A stretch of 64,000 nt of DNA from [Mycobacterium] crassicus (GCF_020181615.1 NZ_CP084029.1:2198895-2262894), one strand, 5' to 3'; counted from the first letter of the stretch, positions 1-11,719 are shown. A program made the numbers and translations. Notes: a model not told the origin generated them from the letters alone.

Positions 1-2472
<2,472 letters not shown>

Positions 2473-2476
<4 letters not shown>

Positions 2477-3429
2477 CCGCGGCGGCCCGGCCGGCGTGCC
2501 CGCTGGACGGCCAGCTGCAGGGTTATTTGGACCATCTGAGCATCGAACGCGGCGTCGCGGCCAACACGCTGAGTTCCTACCGGCGAGATCTGCGCCGCTA
2601 CAGCGAGCACCTGCTGGCCCGCGGGATCGGCGACCTGGCAGCCGTCGGCGAGGGCGACGTCACCGACTTTCTGGTGGCGCTGCGCCGTGGCGATCCGGAC
2701 ACCGGTGTCTCGGCGCTGTCGGCGGTCTCCGCCGGGCGCGCGTTGATCGCGGTGCGTGGCCTGCATCGATTCGCCGCCGCGGAGGGACTGGCGGCGGCGG
2801 ATGTGGCGCGAGCCGTCAAACCGCCGACACCCGGGCGACGGTTGCCCAAGAGCCTGACCATCGACGAGGTGTCGGCGCTGTTGGCCGGCGCCGGCGGCGA
2901 CAGTGCCTCCGACGGGCCGTTGGCGCTGCGCAATCGGGCACTGCTGGAGCTGTTGTACTCCACCGGGTCCCGGATATCGGAGGCCGTCGGCCTGGACATC
3001 GACGACGTGGATATGCAAGACCGGTCGGTGCTGCTGCGAGGCAAGGGCGGCAAGCAGCGTCTGGTCCCGGTGGGCCGGCCCGCGGTGGCAGCCCTGGACG
3101 CCTATCTGGTGCGGGGCCGCCCTGGCCTGGCGGGCCGCGGCCGCGGCACGCCCGGAGTGTTCCTGAACGCGCGCGGGGGACGGTTGTCGCGGCAGAGCGC
3201 CTGGCAGGTGCTGCAGGATGCCGCCGAGCGGGCCGGGATCACCGCGAAGGTGTCGCCGCACACGCTGCGACATTCGTTCGCCACACATCTGCTCGAGGGC
3301 GGCGCCGACGTGCGGGTGGTGCAGGAGTTGCTCGGGCACGCCTCGGTGACCACCACGCAGATCTACACCCTGGTCACGGTCAACGCACTGCGCGAGGTGT
3401 GGGCCGGCGCCCACCCCCGCGCCCGGTAG
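2473..3429 (+). CDS. xerD: Tyrosine recombinase XerD
   Basis: Chromosome dimer resolution recombinase that acts with XerC at dif. The 318-residue protein has an N-terminal SAM-like core-binding domain (about 12-110) and a C-terminal catalytic domain. All catalytic residues are visible and spaced as in E. coli XerD: Arg167 (GSRISE), Lys191 (GKGGK), His263 and Arg266 ([10 protein letters not shown]), His289 (LLGHAS) and nucleophile Tyr298 (QIYT). The ATG overlaps the stop of the Nudix gene (ATGA). Position and length match the housekeeping XerD of mycobacteria, so it is not a prophage integrase. Confidence 0.95.
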
Positions 3430-3450
3430 CCGAATTTTCGGGTAGCCGCC

Positions 3451-3456
3451 TACTCT
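3451..3456 (+). promoter_or_regulatory. Possible -10 element before the FAD oxidoreductase
   Basis: TACTCT fits the mycobacterial TAnnnT -10 pattern and lies about 78 bases upstream of the start codon in the gap after xerD. No convincing -35 was found. A ribosome binding site (GGAGG, 3522-3526) shows that this gene has a leader. Confidence 0.35.
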
Positions 3457-3533
3457 AGGCAGCCCGATCTGGTCGGCGAGATGCTGGGCAGAGCCCGGCG
3501 ACCGACGCCGGGTCCTGTCGTGGAGGATTCGTG

Positions 3534-4913
3534 ATGGCACTGCTGGGGGAACGTGCGGTCGTATTGGGCGCCAGCATGGCGGGGCTGGTGGCCGCCCGGG
3601 TGCTCGCCGACTTCTACGACAGCGTGGTCGTGGTCGAACGAGACGTGTTGCCCGACATGCCCGCACAGCGGCGTGGTGTCCCGCAGGGGCGGCATGTGCA
3701 CGGACTGTTGGCCGGCGGCTCATGCGCGTTGAACACGCTGTTCCCCGGCATGCTCGACGAGATGGTCGCTGCCGGCGGGCATCTGCTCGACGACTGCGAT
3801 CTGTCCCGGGTCTTGATGCGGCTGGGCGGACACGATCTGAACCTGGCGGGGCCCTTCGGCAAACCGATCAGCGGCTACCTGGCCAGCCGGCCGTTTCTGG
3901 AAGCCCACGTCCGCCAGCGCGTGCGTTCGCTCGGCAATATCTCGCTGCTGGACGGCCACGATGTGGTGGAACTGCTTGCCGCCAAGAAGGACCGGGTCGA
4001 CGGCGTGCGGGTGGCAGATCGCGGTACGCGCTGTGATCAGGAGCTGCGCGCTGACCTGGTGGTCGACGCGATGGGCCGCGGCGGCCGCACACCGGCCTTT
4101 CTGGAGGCTCTCGGCTATGCCCGCCCGGCGGAGGAACGCATCACGGTAGAGGTGGCCTATGCCAGCCAGTTGCTGCGGATCCCGGCCGGCACGCTCGCCG
4201 AGAAACTGATACTGGTTGGTGCGGTCCCGGACCGGCCGACCGGTGGGGCATTGTTCGCGTGCGAGCACCAGACCTGGATTCTGACGCTGGCCGGGCTGGC
4301 AGGCAACGAGCCGCCCACCGACCGTGCCGGGATGATCGGTTTCGCCGCTGAGTTCGCCCCGCCGCCGATGATGGCCGCGCTGCAAGCCGCCGAGCCGCTC
4401 ACCGAGGTGTCGCGTTACCGCTACCCGGCCAGTGTGCGACGGCGCTACGACCGGATGCTGAGGTTCCCGGCCGGTCTGCTGGTGTGCGGCGATTCCATGT
4501 GCAGTTTCAACCCGGTGTACGGGCAGGGCATGTCGATAGCAGCGCTGGAGGCGATCACCTTGCGTGCCTGCCTATCTCGCGGCAGTGACGACTTAGCCCG
4601 CCGGTTCTTCAAGGCGTCCGCCAAACCGCTGAGCGCAGCGTGGCAGATGGCCTCGGGTGCCGACCTCGCACTGCCTCAGGTCCAGGGCCGGCGCTCGATC
4701 CAGACCAGGCTGGCGAACCGGTACACCCGACGGTTGCTTGCCGCAGCGGAATCCGACGGGGTGGTCGCCGAGGCGTTCTTCCGCGTCATGCATCTGGTCG
4801 ATCCGCCGAGCCGGCTGCTGCGGCCGGACATCTTGTCCCGCGTCGCGACCGCCGAACGCCGTAAACCAGCAGTGCCCGTCGTTCCCGTGACCGAGGAGTC
4901 GACCCATGCCTGA
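3534..4913 (+). CDS. FAD-dependent oxidoreductase/monooxygenase
   Basis: Flavoprotein of the p-hydroxybenzoate hydroxylase/geranylgeranyl-reductase fold. The dinucleotide-binding motif near the N-terminus (VVLGASMAGLVAARVL, about 9-24) is followed by an acidic residue (VVVVERD), and the segment QGRHVHGLLAGG matches mycobacterial FAD-binding monooxygenase-like proteins. The second FAD motif is CGDSMCSFNPVYGQGM in the C-terminal half. 459 residues. GGAGG precedes the start; ATG at 3534 is preferred over the GTG at 3531. It converges on the methyltransferase gene downstream. The substrate cannot be told from sequence. Confidence 0.8.
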   Translation: MALLGERAVVLGASMAGLVAARVLADFYDSVVVVERDVLPDMPAQRRGVPQGRHVHGLLAGGSCALNTLFPGMLDEMVAAGGHLLDDCDLSRVLMRLGGHDLNLAGPFGKPISGYLASRPFLEAHVRQRVRSLGNISLLDGHDVVELLAAKKDRVDGVRVADRGTRCDQELRADLVVDAMGRGGRTPAFLEALGYARPAEERITVEVAYASQLLRIPAGTLAEKLILVGAVPDRPTGGALFACEHQTWILTLAGLAGNEPPTDRAGMIGFAAEFAPPPMMAALQAAEPLTEVSRYRYPASVRRRYDRMLRFPAGLLVCGDSMCSFNPVYGQGMSIAALEAITLRACLSRGSDDLARRFFKASAKPLSAAWQMASGADLALPQVQGRRSIQTRLANRYTRRLLAAAESDGVVAEAFFRVMHLVDPPSRLLRPDILSRVATAERRKPAVPVVPVTEESTHA

Positions 4914-4939
4914 AACGGCTGCCGGAGGCCGGTAAGCCG

Positions 4940-5692
4940 CTACCCGAGAAACTCCGACTCCAGCACCAGATCTGTCACCAAACTCTGGTACTCCACGTGG
5001 GTGCGGTGCTCGATGGTGTCCCACCGCGCCCCCTGCTGGGCTCGCATGTATTCGCGGTAGCGCGGCGCGCCGGGCACCTTGACGTTGTCGGCGACCGCGA
5101 TCGCTCCCGCCCGCAGCCAGCCCCGGTCGAGGATGGCCTGCAGGTCGGGCAGGTACGCGTCCTTGTCGTGGTCGATGAACAGGAAGTCCAGCGCGCCGGC
5201 GCCGAACCCGTGCTGCGCGGCCAGCACGTCCAGGGTGCGCCCGCCGTCACCGACGGTGCCCACCACGCAGGTGACCCGGTCGGCCACCCCGGCGTGCGCC
5301 CAGATCCGTCGGGCGTTGGCCGCGTTGGCCTCGGCCAACTCGATCGAGTAGATCCGGGCCGCCGGTGCGGCGCGCGCGATGCGCAGGGCGCTGTAACCGC
5401 AGTAGGTGCCCAGTTCCAGCGCCAGGGCAGGTTGGGCCCGTTGCACCGCGGTGTCGAGCAGGGCGCCCTTCTCGTCGCCGATGTTGATCAGCAGCGATTT
5501 CTCGTAGGCGAACTCGTCGATGCGGGCCAACACGTCATCGATGTCACCGGCGCGCGCGTTCGCCAGCACATAGTCGACGGCCGCTGCTTCGCGGCCGTCA
5601 CCGATCTGGCCCGTCGTGGTGATGTTCCGGGCGCCGGTGGCCATCCGCAGGACCGACCATCGCAGGAACGGAAGGCGTCGTTTGAGGCTCAT
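4940..5692 (-). CDS. O-methyltransferase, catechol type
   Basis: SAM-dependent small-molecule O-methyltransferase resembling Rv1703c of M. tuberculosis, which also lies beside xerD. The SAM motif ALELGTYCGYS is at about 91-101. Metal and catalytic residues of the COMT family are present: Asp174 and Lys177 in FIDHDKDAY, and Asp202-Asn203 in VADNV. 250 residues, with a basic and hydrophobic N-terminal stretch of about 20 residues that could touch the membrane. The ATG is six bases after a TAnnnT element, with no ribosome binding site, so the transcript is probably leaderless. The natural acceptor is unknown. Confidence 0.88.
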   Translation of the reverse strand: MSLKRRLPFLRWSVLRMATGARNITTTGQIGDGREAAAVDYVLANARAGDIDDVLARIDEFAYEKSLLINIGDEKGALLDTAVQRAQPALALELGTYCGYSALRIARAAPAARIYSIELAEANAANARRIWAHAGVADRVTCVVGTVGDGGRTLDVLAAQHGFGAGALDFLFIDHDKDAYLPDLQAILDRGWLRAGAIAVADNVKVPGAPRYREYMRAQQGARWDTIEHRTHVEYQSLVTDLVLESEFLG

Positions 5693-5698
5693 ACGGCG

Positions 5699-5704
5699 AT
5701 CCTA
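5699..5704 (-). promoter_or_regulatory. -10 element for a leaderless O-methyltransferase transcript
   Basis: Read on the minus strand the hexamer is TAGGAT, followed by CGCCGT and then ATG. Six bases from a TAnnnT hexamer to the start codon places transcription start on or next to the A of ATG. Confidence 0.6.
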
Positions 5705-5762
5705 TGGCGAATGACGTGCCCGGGGACTGCTCATGTAGCCCGTGTGGACGGCGGTCACCCGT

Positions 5763-5768
5763 TAGACT
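5763..5768 (+). promoter_or_regulatory. -10 element for a leaderless upstream ORF of parA
   Basis: TAGACT is followed by seven bases (TCTGCGG) and an ATG at 5776. This is the leaderless arrangement seen repeatedly in the window, but the ATG opens a ten-codon reading frame instead of parA itself. Confidence 0.55.
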
Positions 5769-5775
5769 TCTGCGG

Positions 5776-5808
5776 ATGTCCGCCACCACAGCGCCGCCTC
5801 GGCCATGA
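5776..5808 (+). CDS. Ten-codon upstream ORF coupled to parA
   Basis: ATG TCC GCC ACC ACA GCG CCG CCT CGG CCA TGA encodes MSATTAPPRP. Its ATG lies seven bases after a -10-like TAGACT, so it would begin a leaderless transcript. Its TGA overlaps the parA ATG in the string CCATGA (parA starts at 5805). No ribosome binding site precedes parA (CCGCCTCGGCC), so ribosomes finishing this peptide probably restart on parA. The two consecutive prolines and the Pro-stop end could slow ribosomes. Translation is inferred; it may equally be a chance ORF. Confidence 0.45.
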   Translation: MSATTAPPRP

Positions 5809-6662
5809 GCGACGACGACAACCTCGCCGTCGGCCTGACCGGGCGTCCGCCGCGCGACATTCCCGAACCCCAGCCCCGCACGACGCACGGTCCGGCCAAG
5901 GTCATCGCGATGTGCAACCAGAAGGGCGGTGTCGGCAAGACCACCTCCACCATCAACCTGGGCGCCGCGCTGGCCGAATACGGCCGCAAGGTGCTGCTGG
6001 TGGACCTGGACCCGCAGGGCGCGCTGTCGGCGGGCCTGGGCGTGCCGCACTACGAGCTGGCGCACACCGTGCACAACCTGCTGGTGGAGCCGCGGGTGTC
6101 GATCGAGAGCGTGCTGATGCAGACCCGGGTGGAGAACCTGGACCTGGTGCCGTCCAACATCGACCTCTCGGCGGCCGAGATCCAGCTGGTCAACGAGGTC
6201 GGGCGTGAGCACGCACTGACGCGGGCGCTGCGGCCGGTGCTCGACAGCTACGACTATCTGCTGGTGGACTGCCAGCCGTCGTTGGGCCTGCTCACCGTCA
6301 ACGGGCTGGCCTGCGCCGACGGGGTGGTGATCCCGACCGAATGCGAGTACTTCTCGCTGCGGGGCCTGGCGCTGCTGACCGACACCGTCGAGAAGGTCCG
6401 TGACCGGCTCAACCCGAAGCTGGAGATCAGCGGCATCCTGCTGACTCGTTACGACCCGCGCACCGTCAACGCCCGCGAGGTGATGGCGCGGGTGGTGGAG
6501 CGCTTCGGCGACCTGGTGTTCGACACCGTGATCACCCGGACCGTCCGCTTCCCCGAAACCACCGTGGCCGGGGAGCCCATCACCACCTGGGCTCCGAAGT
6601 CCGGCGGTGCGCAGGCCTACCGCGCGCTCGCCCGCGAAGTCATTGACCGATTCGGCGCGTGA
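5805..6662 (+). CDS. parA: ParA/Soj-family ATPase upstream of scpAB
   Basis: Deviant Walker-A ATPase of the ParA/MinD family, used in chromosome partition or positioning. The motif KGGVGKTT is at about 40-47 after a 35-residue polar N-terminus (LTGRPPRDIPEPQP) conserved in the Rv1708-type mycobacterial proteins. LLVDLDPQG and LLVDCQPSLG give the Walker A' and B segments. 285 residues. It is followed by scpA with a GTGA overlap, and this string runs through scpB, rluB, cmk and der, an arrangement conserved in mycobacteria. It is not the ori-proximal parAB pair because no parB follows. Start codon supported only by coupling to the upstream ORF. Confidence 0.9.
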   Translation: MSDDDNLAVGLTGRPPRDIPEPQPRTTHGPAKVIAMCNQKGGVGKTTSTINLGAALAEYGRKVLLVDLDPQGALSAGLGVPHYELAHTVHNLLVEPRVSIESVLMQTRVENLDLVPSNIDLSAAEIQLVNEVGREHALTRALRPVLDSYDYLLVDCQPSLGLLTVNGLACADGVVIPTECEYFSLRGLALLTDTVEKVRDRLNPKLEISGILLTRYDPRTVNAREVMARVVERFGDLVFDTVITRTVRFPETTVAGEPITTWAPKSGGAQAYRALAREVIDRFGA

Positions 6663-7555
6663 ATACCGACATCGAGACCGAAGCTTCCGGCACCCACCAG
6701 GACTCTCAAGGCTCAAACGGCGGTCCCAGCCTCACCTCTCCTCCGTCGAGCCTCGCTGAACCGCCGGGCTTCCAGGTTCGACTGACCAACTTCGAGGGTC
6801 CGTTCGACCTGTTGCTGCAGCTGATCTTCGCCCACCGTCTGGACGTCACAGAGGTGGCGTTGCATCAGGTCACCGATGACTTCATCGCCTACACCCGCGA
6901 TGTCGGCGCGCAGCTGGAGCTCGAGGAGACCACGGCGTTTCTGGTCATCGCCGCCACGCTGCTCGACCTCAAAGCGGCCCGGCTGTTGCCGGCCGGTCAG
7001 GTCGACGACGAGGAAGACCTGGCGCTGTTGGAGGTTCGTGACCTGCTGTTCGCGCGGCTGCTGCAATACCGGGCGTTCAAGCACGTGGCGCTGATGTTCG
7101 CCGAACTGGAGGCCGCCGCGCTGCGCAGCTACCCGCGGGCGGTGTCGCTGGAGGACAGCTTCGTCAATCTGCTGCCCGAGGTGATGCTGGGCGTCGACGC
7201 CGACACGTTCGCCCAGATCGCGGCGGCCGCGTTCACGCCGCGACCGGTCCCGATCGTGGGCACCGGGCATCTGCATCGGGTGATGGTGTCGGTGCCCGAG
7301 CAGGCCGGCGTGCTGCTCAAACTGCTGGAGGCCCGGGGCCGCGGCCAGTGGGCGTCGTTCTCCGACCTGGTCGCCGACTGTAAGGTCCCGATCGAGATCG
7401 TCGGCCGCTTCCTGGCGCTGCTCGAACTGTATCGAGCCCGGGCGGTAGCATTTGACCAGTCAGAACCACTTGGTGTGCTCCAGGTGTCGTGGACCGGTGA
7501 GAGTCCGGCCGCGGGAGAGCTAGTAGACCTGGTGAAAGCAGAATCGGCCGAGTAG
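6659..7555 (+). CDS. scpA: Segregation and condensation protein A
   Basis: Kleisin subunit of the SMC-ScpAB condensin, which bridges SMC heads. The family begins at about residue 40 with FQVRLTNFEGPFDLLLQLI. The C-terminal winged helix ends near residue 280. 298 residues, about 20 more than I remember for M. tuberculosis. The extra N-terminal stretch is low complexity (SNGGPSLTSPPSSLAEPPG) and coincides with a copy of a 57-bp repeat found elsewhere in the window (6712-6768). The GTG start overlaps the parA stop. The downstream scpB start is adjacent, as usual for this pair. Confidence 0.93.
   Translation: MNTDIETEASGTHQDSQGSNGGPSLTSPPSSLAEPPGFQVRLTNFEGPFDLLLQLIFAHRLDVTEVALHQVTDDFIAYTRDVGAQLELEETTAFLVIAATLLDLKAARLLPAGQVDDEEDLALLEVRDLLFARLLQYRAFKHVALMFAELEAAALRSYPRAVSLEDSFVNLLPEVMLGVDADTFAQIAAAAFTPRPVPIVGTGHLHRVMVSVPEQAGVLLKLLEARGRGQWASFSDLVADCKVPIEIVGRFLALLELYRARAVAFDQSEPLGVLQVSWTGESPAAGELVDLVKAESAE
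6712..6768 (-). repeat. Diverged copy of the 57-bp repeat inside scpA
   Basis: Read on the minus strand this segment matches the tandem unit at 62858-62971 at 50 of 57 positions, by hand alignment. It covers codons 19-37 of scpA, upstream of the conserved kleisin domain. Because 57 is a multiple of three, its presence keeps the frame open. The last 25 bases (CGTCGAGCCTCGCTGAACC and following) are identical between copies. Confidence 0.75.
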
Positions 7556-7569
7556 TGCGAGACGAATTG

Positions 7570-8352
7570 ATGACTGACCACATGCCCGAAGCCGAGATGG
7601 CGGGGCCGGCGGAGACTGCGGCATTCGCGGAGTCTTCGGAGTTCGAGGGGGATGCCGAGCTCGAGGGTTCCGGGATGTCCGGCTCCAATCTGGGGATCGA
7701 CGTCGCCGTTGCCCCCGAACTCGAGGAGTCCGAGCTCGGAGCGGTACTCGAGGCGCTGCTGCTGGTGGTGGATACCCCGGTACCCGTCGAGGCGCTGGCG
7801 GCGGCCACCGACCAGCCGGTGTACCGGATCACCGCCAAACTGCGGACGATGGCCGACGAGTTCGCCGAACGCGACAGCGGCATCGATCTGCGGGAGGCCG
7901 GCGGTGGCTGGCGGCTCTACACCCGTGCCCGGTTCGCCCCGTATGTGGAGCGGCTGTTGCTCGACGGTGCCCGCTCCAAACTGACCCGCGCCGCACTGGA
8001 GACGTTGGCCGTGGTGGCCTATCGCCAGCCCGTGACGCGTGCTCGGGTCAGTGCGGTGCGCGGGGTCAACGTGGATGCGGTGATGCGCACCCTGCTGGCC
8101 CGCGGGCTGATCACCGAGGCCGGCGCAGACCCCGACACCGGTGCCGTGACGTTCGCCACCACCGAGTTGTTCCTGGAGCGGCTGGGTCTGTCGTCGCTGA
8201 CCGACCTGCCCGATATCGCACCGCTGTTGCCGGATGTGGACGTGATCGACGATTTGAGTGAATCCTTGGACAGCGAACCGCGTTTCATGAAACTCGGCGG
8301 TGGTGCGCCGGCAGGCGATCAGCCGCTGACGTTCGATGTGGATCACGACTGA
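7570..8352 (+). CDS. scpB: Segregation and condensation protein B
   Basis: Winged-helix partner of ScpA in the SMC condensin. The family core runs from about residue 45 (SELGAVLEALLLVVDTPV) through LTRAALETLAVVAYRQPVTRA to RGLITE and FATTELFLERLGL. About 260 residues; the first 45 are acidic and low complexity and are absent or shorter in the M. tuberculosis protein as I recall it. An in-frame GTG at 7555 overlaps the scpA stop; the ATG at 7570 is preferred. The stop overlaps the next ATG. Either start gives coupled translation with scpA. Confidence 0.92.
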   Translation: MTDHMPEAEMAGPAETAAFAESSEFEGDAELEGSGMSGSNLGIDVAVAPELEESELGAVLEALLLVVDTPVPVEALAAATDQPVYRITAKLRTMADEFAERDSGIDLREAGGGWRLYTRARFAPYVERLLLDGARSKLTRAALETLAVVAYRQPVTRARVSAVRGVNVDAVMRTLLARGLITEAGADPDTGAVTFATTELFLERLGLSSLTDLPDIAPLLPDVDVIDDLSESLDSEPRFMKLGGGAPAGDQPLTFDVDHD

Positions 8353-9101
8353 TGGCCTGGCCGGATGAAGATGGTGTGCGCCTGCAGAAGGTTCTGTCGC
8401 AGGCCGGTGTCGCGTCGCGTCGTGTCGCGGAGAAGATGATCCTCGACGGCCGGGTCGAGGTGGACGGTCAGATCGTCACCGAGCTGGGTACCCGGGTGGA
8501 TCCGGGCGAGGCGGTGATCCGGGTCGACGGGGCCCGGGTGACCGTCGATGACACCCGGGTGTATCTGGCGCTGAACAAGCCGCGCGGTGTGCATTCGACG
8601 ATGTCCGATGACCGCGGCAGGCCGTGCATCGGCGACTACGTGGAGCACCGGGTTCGCGGCGATGCCAAGCTGTTTCACGTGGGGCGCCTCGACGCCGACA
8701 CCGAAGGCCTGATGCTGCTGACCAACGACGGCGAGCTCGCGCACCGGCTGATGCATCCGTCATATCAGGTTCCCAAGACGTATGTGGCCACTGTGCTCGG
8801 TACGGTTCCGCGTGGTCTGGGCAAGAAGCTGCGCGAAGGCGTCGAGCTCGACGACGGACCGGCGAAGGTCGACGACTTCGCGGTGGTCGACGCCGTGCCG
8901 GGCAAGACCCTGGTGCGGGTGACCCTGCATGAGGGCCGCAAGCGGATCGTGCGCCGGATGCTGGCAGCGGTCGGGTTCCCGGTTCAGGAGTTGGTACGCA
9001 CCGATATCGGCGCGGTGGTCCTGGGGGACCAGCGGCCCGGCAGCATTCGGGCGTTGAGCCGCAAGGAGATCGGCGAACTGTACAAGGCGGTCGGGCTGTG
9101 A
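8352..9101 (+). CDS. 23S rRNA pseudouridine synthase, RluB/RsuA family
   Basis: Isomerises a uridine in rRNA to pseudouridine. An N-terminal S4 RNA-binding domain ([22 protein letters not shown]) precedes the synthase domain. The catalytic Asp is in [17 protein letters not shown] (Asp114), and the helper motifs [10 protein letters not shown] and [14 protein letters not shown] are present. 249 residues, normal for the family. The ATG overlaps the scpB stop by one base and the stop overlaps the cmk GTG. It corresponds to Rv1711 of M. tuberculosis. Which rRNA position it modifies is inferred only from family. Confidence 0.92.
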   Translation: MAWPDEDGVRLQKVLSQAGVASRRVAEKMILDGRVEVDGQIVTELGTRVDPGEAVIRVDGARVTVDDTRVYLALNKPRGVHSTMSDDRGRPCIGDYVEHRVRGDAKLFHVGRLDADTEGLMLLTNDGELAHRLMHPSYQVPKTYVATVLGTVPRGLGKKLREGVELDDGPAKVDDFAVVDAVPGKTLVRVTLHEGRKRIVRRMLAAVGFPVQELVRTDIGAVVLGDQRPGSIRALSRKEIGELYKAVGL

Positions 9102-9814
9102 GCGAGACGAACCGGGAAGCGCTGGGTGCGGACAGCGGGGTCGTCGTCGCCATCGACGGGCCGGCCGGTACCGGAAAGTCCTCGGTGTCGCGCGGATTGG
9201 CGAAGGCGCTGGGGTCGCGCTATCTGGACACCGGTGCGATGTATCGCGTCATCACGCTGGCGGCGCTGCGTTCCGGTGTCGCACTCGATGACGCCGATGC
9301 CGTCGCGCGGGTTGCCGAGGGCGTCGACGTCGCAGTGGATTCGCTGCCCGAAGGTGATCGTGCTTACCTTGGTGGAGAAGACGTTTCGCGTGAGATCCGC
9401 AGCGACGAGGTGACCCGGGCGGTGTCGGGCGTGTCCGCGATTCCCGCGGTGCGCACCCGGTTGGTCGCCCTGCAACGCGAACTGGCGACGCAGGCCGGCG
9501 GGGTGGTGGCCGAAGGCCGCGACATCGGCACAGTGGTGCTGCCCGGCGCCGACGTGAAGATCTTCCTCACCGCCTCGCCCGAGACGCGCGCGCAGCGGCG
9601 CAACGACCAGAACATCGCGTCGGGTCTGGTCGACGACTACGCCGGGGTGCTGGCCGACGTGCTGCGGCGCGACGACCTGGACTCCACTCGGGCGATGTCG
9701 CCGCTGCGACCCGCCGACGACGCGGTGATCGTGGACACCGGACAGATGAACCAGGAGCAGGTGGTCGACCACCTGCGAGAGCTGGTCGAGCAACGTTGCG
9801 GGGCGATTCGATGA
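9098..9814 (+). CDS. cmk: Cytidylate kinase
   Basis: Phosphorylates CMP and dCMP with ATP. The P-loop GPAGTGKS is at 21-28, followed by [21 protein letters not shown], the family's CMP-binding start. [25 protein letters not shown] is the conserved central segment, with the Arg-rich lid RAQRRNDQ after it. 238 residues. The GTG start overlaps the rluB-like stop, and the stop overlaps the der ATG in ATGA. Together with pyrG earlier in the window it supplies cytidine nucleotides, although the two lie in separate operons. Confidence 0.95.
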   Translation: MSETNREALGADSGVVVAIDGPAGTGKSSVSRGLAKALGSRYLDTGAMYRVITLAALRSGVALDDADAVARVAEGVDVAVDSLPEGDRAYLGGEDVSREIRSDEVTRAVSGVSAIPAVRTRLVALQRELATQAGGVVAEGRDIGTVVLPGADVKIFLTASPETRAQRRNDQNIASGLVDDYAGVLADVLRRDDLDSTRAMSPLRPADDAVIVDTGQMNQEQVVDHLRELVEQRCGAIR

Positions 9815-11211
9815 CTGACGGCACCTGGGTCGACGAAAACGACTGGGAGATCGGCGAAGAAGGCGGCTTCGATGAGCTCGCCGAGGAGTCCGGCCCGCCG
9901 CCGGTGGTGGCCGTCGTGGGCCGCCCGAACGTCGGCAAGTCGACTCTGGTCAACCGGATCCTGGGCCGCCGCGAGGCTGTGGTGCAGGACCTGCCCGGGG
10001 TGACCCGCGACCGGGTGTCCTACGACGCGCTGTGGACCGGCCGCCGCTTCGTCGTACAGGACACCGGCGGCTGGGAACCCGACGCCAAGGGACTGCAGCA
10101 GTTGGTGGCCGAGCAGGCCGCGGTGGCGATGCGCACCGCCGATGCGGTGATCCTGGTGGTGGACGCGGTGGTCGGCGCCACCGCCGGCGACGAGGCCGCC
10201 GCGCGGATTCTGCGCCGGTCCGGCAAGCCGGTGTTCTTGGCTGCCAACAAGGTTGACAGTGAACGGGCCGAAGCCGACGCGGCGGCACTGTGGTCGCTGG
10301 GACTGGGCGAACCGTTCGCGGTCAGTGCGCTGCACGGCCGCGGCGTGGCCGATCTGCTCGACGAAGTGATCACCAAGCTGCCAGAGGTCGCCGAGACCGC
10401 CGGCGGCGGAGGCGGCCCGCGGCGGGTGGCATTGGTGGGCAAACCCAACGTCGGCAAGAGCTCCCTGCTCAACCGGCTGGCCGGCGACGAGCGCTCGGTG
10501 GTGCACGACGTCGCCGGAACCACTGTCGACCCGGTCGACTCGCTGATCGAGATGGACGGCAAGATCTGGCGTTTCGTCGACACCGCCGGGCTGCGCCGCA
10601 AGGTCGGACAGGCCAGCGGACACGAGTTCTACGCCTCGGTGCGCACCCACGGTGCGATCGACGCCGCCGAAGTGGTGATCGTCCTGGTGGATTCGTCGCT
10701 GCCGCTGACCGAGCAGGATCAGCGGGTGATCTCGATGGTGGTCGAGGCGGGCCGGGCCGTGGTGCTGGCCTACAACAAGTGGGACCTGATCGATGAGGAT
10801 CGGCGCTACCTGCTCGACAAGGAGATCGACCGGGACATGGCCCGGCTGGCGTGGGCGCCGCGGGTGAACATCTCCGCCAAAACCGGTCGCGCCGTGCAGA
10901 AATTGGTGCCCGCGTTGGAGACCGCACTGGAGTCGTGGGACATGCGGATCTCGACCGGGCAGCTCAACACCTGGCTCAAAGAGGTCGTCGCCGCGACTCC
11001 GCCGCCCGCCCGGGGCGGGCGCGCGCCGCGAATCCTGTTCGCCACCCAGGCCACGTCGCGTCCGCCGACGTTCGTGCTGTTCACCTCGGGATTCCTGGAG
11101 GCGGGATACCGCAGGTTCCTGGAACGACGGCTGCGGGAGACCTTCGGATTCGAGGGCAGCCCGATCCGGATCAACGTGCGGGTGCGGGAGAAGCGGGGAG
11201 CCAAGCGCTGA
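9811..11211 (+). CDS. der: GTPase Der (EngA), ribosome assembly
   Basis: Double GTPase needed for 50S subunit maturation. G-domain 1 has GRPNVGKS (37-44), DTGGW and NKVD. G-domain 2 has GKPNVGKS (about 210-217), DTAGL and NKWD. A C-terminal KH-like domain follows ([10 protein letters not shown]). 466 residues, the usual size. ATG at 9811 overlaps the cmk stop. It ends the parA-scpA-scpB-rluB-cmk-der operon and converges on a small secreted-protein gene 12 bases away. Confidence 0.96.
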   Translation: MTDGTWVDENDWEIGEEGGFDELAEESGPPPVVAVVGRPNVGKSTLVNRILGRREAVVQDLPGVTRDRVSYDALWTGRRFVVQDTGGWEPDAKGLQQLVAEQAAVAMRTADAVILVVDAVVGATAGDEAAARILRRSGKPVFLAANKVDSERAEADAAALWSLGLGEPFAVSALHGRGVADLLDEVITKLPEVAETAGGGGGPRRVALVGKPNVGKSSLLNRLAGDERSVVHDVAGTTVDPVDSLIEMDGKIWRFVDTAGLRRKVGQASGHEFYASVRTHGAIDAAEVVIVLVDSSLPLTEQDQRVISMVVEAGRAVVLAYNKWDLIDEDRRYLLDKEIDRDMARLAWAPRVNISAKTGRAVQKLVPALETALESWDMRISTGQLNTWLKEVVAATPPPARGGRAPRILFATQATSRPPTFVLFTSGFLEAGYRRFLERRLRETFGFEGSPIRINVRVREKRGAKR

Positions 11212-11223
11212 GCACCCGGCAGG

Positions 11224-11658
11224 TCAGCCGATCTTGGTCAGCTGGAAATCCCATTGCCCGACCACCCCGCCGGCCGGCCCTCGACCGCACTGCTCGAGGG
11301 TGACGGTGGTCCACTGGCCGGCCAGGGTCACCGCATCGAAGCTGGCTGTTTTCGACACCGGCAGCGGGGCATGAGTCACCGGGCAGTCCATGGTGCCCTG
11401 GCCTTTGTACTCCCAGCGGTCGCCGGCGAGATGAAATTCCCCGTTCTGCAGCCAGCGTTCCCCATCGACGCTGACGCAGGTCGGGCCGCACGGGGTGAAC
11501 GTCCAGGTCGCGGTCCGCTGCGAGGGCCCGTGCTGGGCGCTGAAGGTGTACCGGCCCGCGGGCGCCTCCTGGTTGGCCTGGGCTGCCGGGGCGGTACCGA
11601 GGACGAACAGAACGCCGCAGGCGGCTCCGGCGGCCAGCTTTCCCGTAGTGCGAATCAT
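11224..11658 (-). CDS. Small secreted protein of unknown function
   Basis: 144 residues with a clear Sec signal peptide (MIRTTGKLAAGAACGVLFVLGTAPAAQA, cleavage likely after AQA). The mature part is Trp- and Cys-containing (TFTPCGPTCVSVDGERW, GTMDCPVTH, LEQCGRG), suggesting disulfides and a small beta fold. Such proteins are common exported proteins in mycobacteria, but I do not recognise a function. GGAGAGG lies seven bases before the ATG. It converges with der and is divergent from the permease gene upstream. Confidence 0.75.
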   Translation of the reverse strand: MIRTTGKLAAGAACGVLFVLGTAPAAQANQEAPAGRYTFSAQHGPSQRTATWTFTPCGPTCVSVDGERWLQNGEFHLAGDRWEYKGQGTMDCPVTHAPLPVSKTASFDAVTLAGQWTTVTLEQCGRGPAGGVVGQWDFQLTKIG

Positions 11659-11706
11659 CGCGTCACCTCTCCGCCCGGCTGTCCTAAGTCTTTCGCACGA
11701 CCAGCG

Positions 11707-11712
11707 TAGGGT
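11707..11712 (+). promoter_or_regulatory. -10 element for the TauE-like permease
   Basis: TAGGGT is followed by seven bases (GCTGCAG) and GTG at 11720. The spacing predicts a leaderless transcript and decides the start codon chosen for the permease. Confidence 0.55.
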
Positions 11713-11719
11713 GCTGCAG

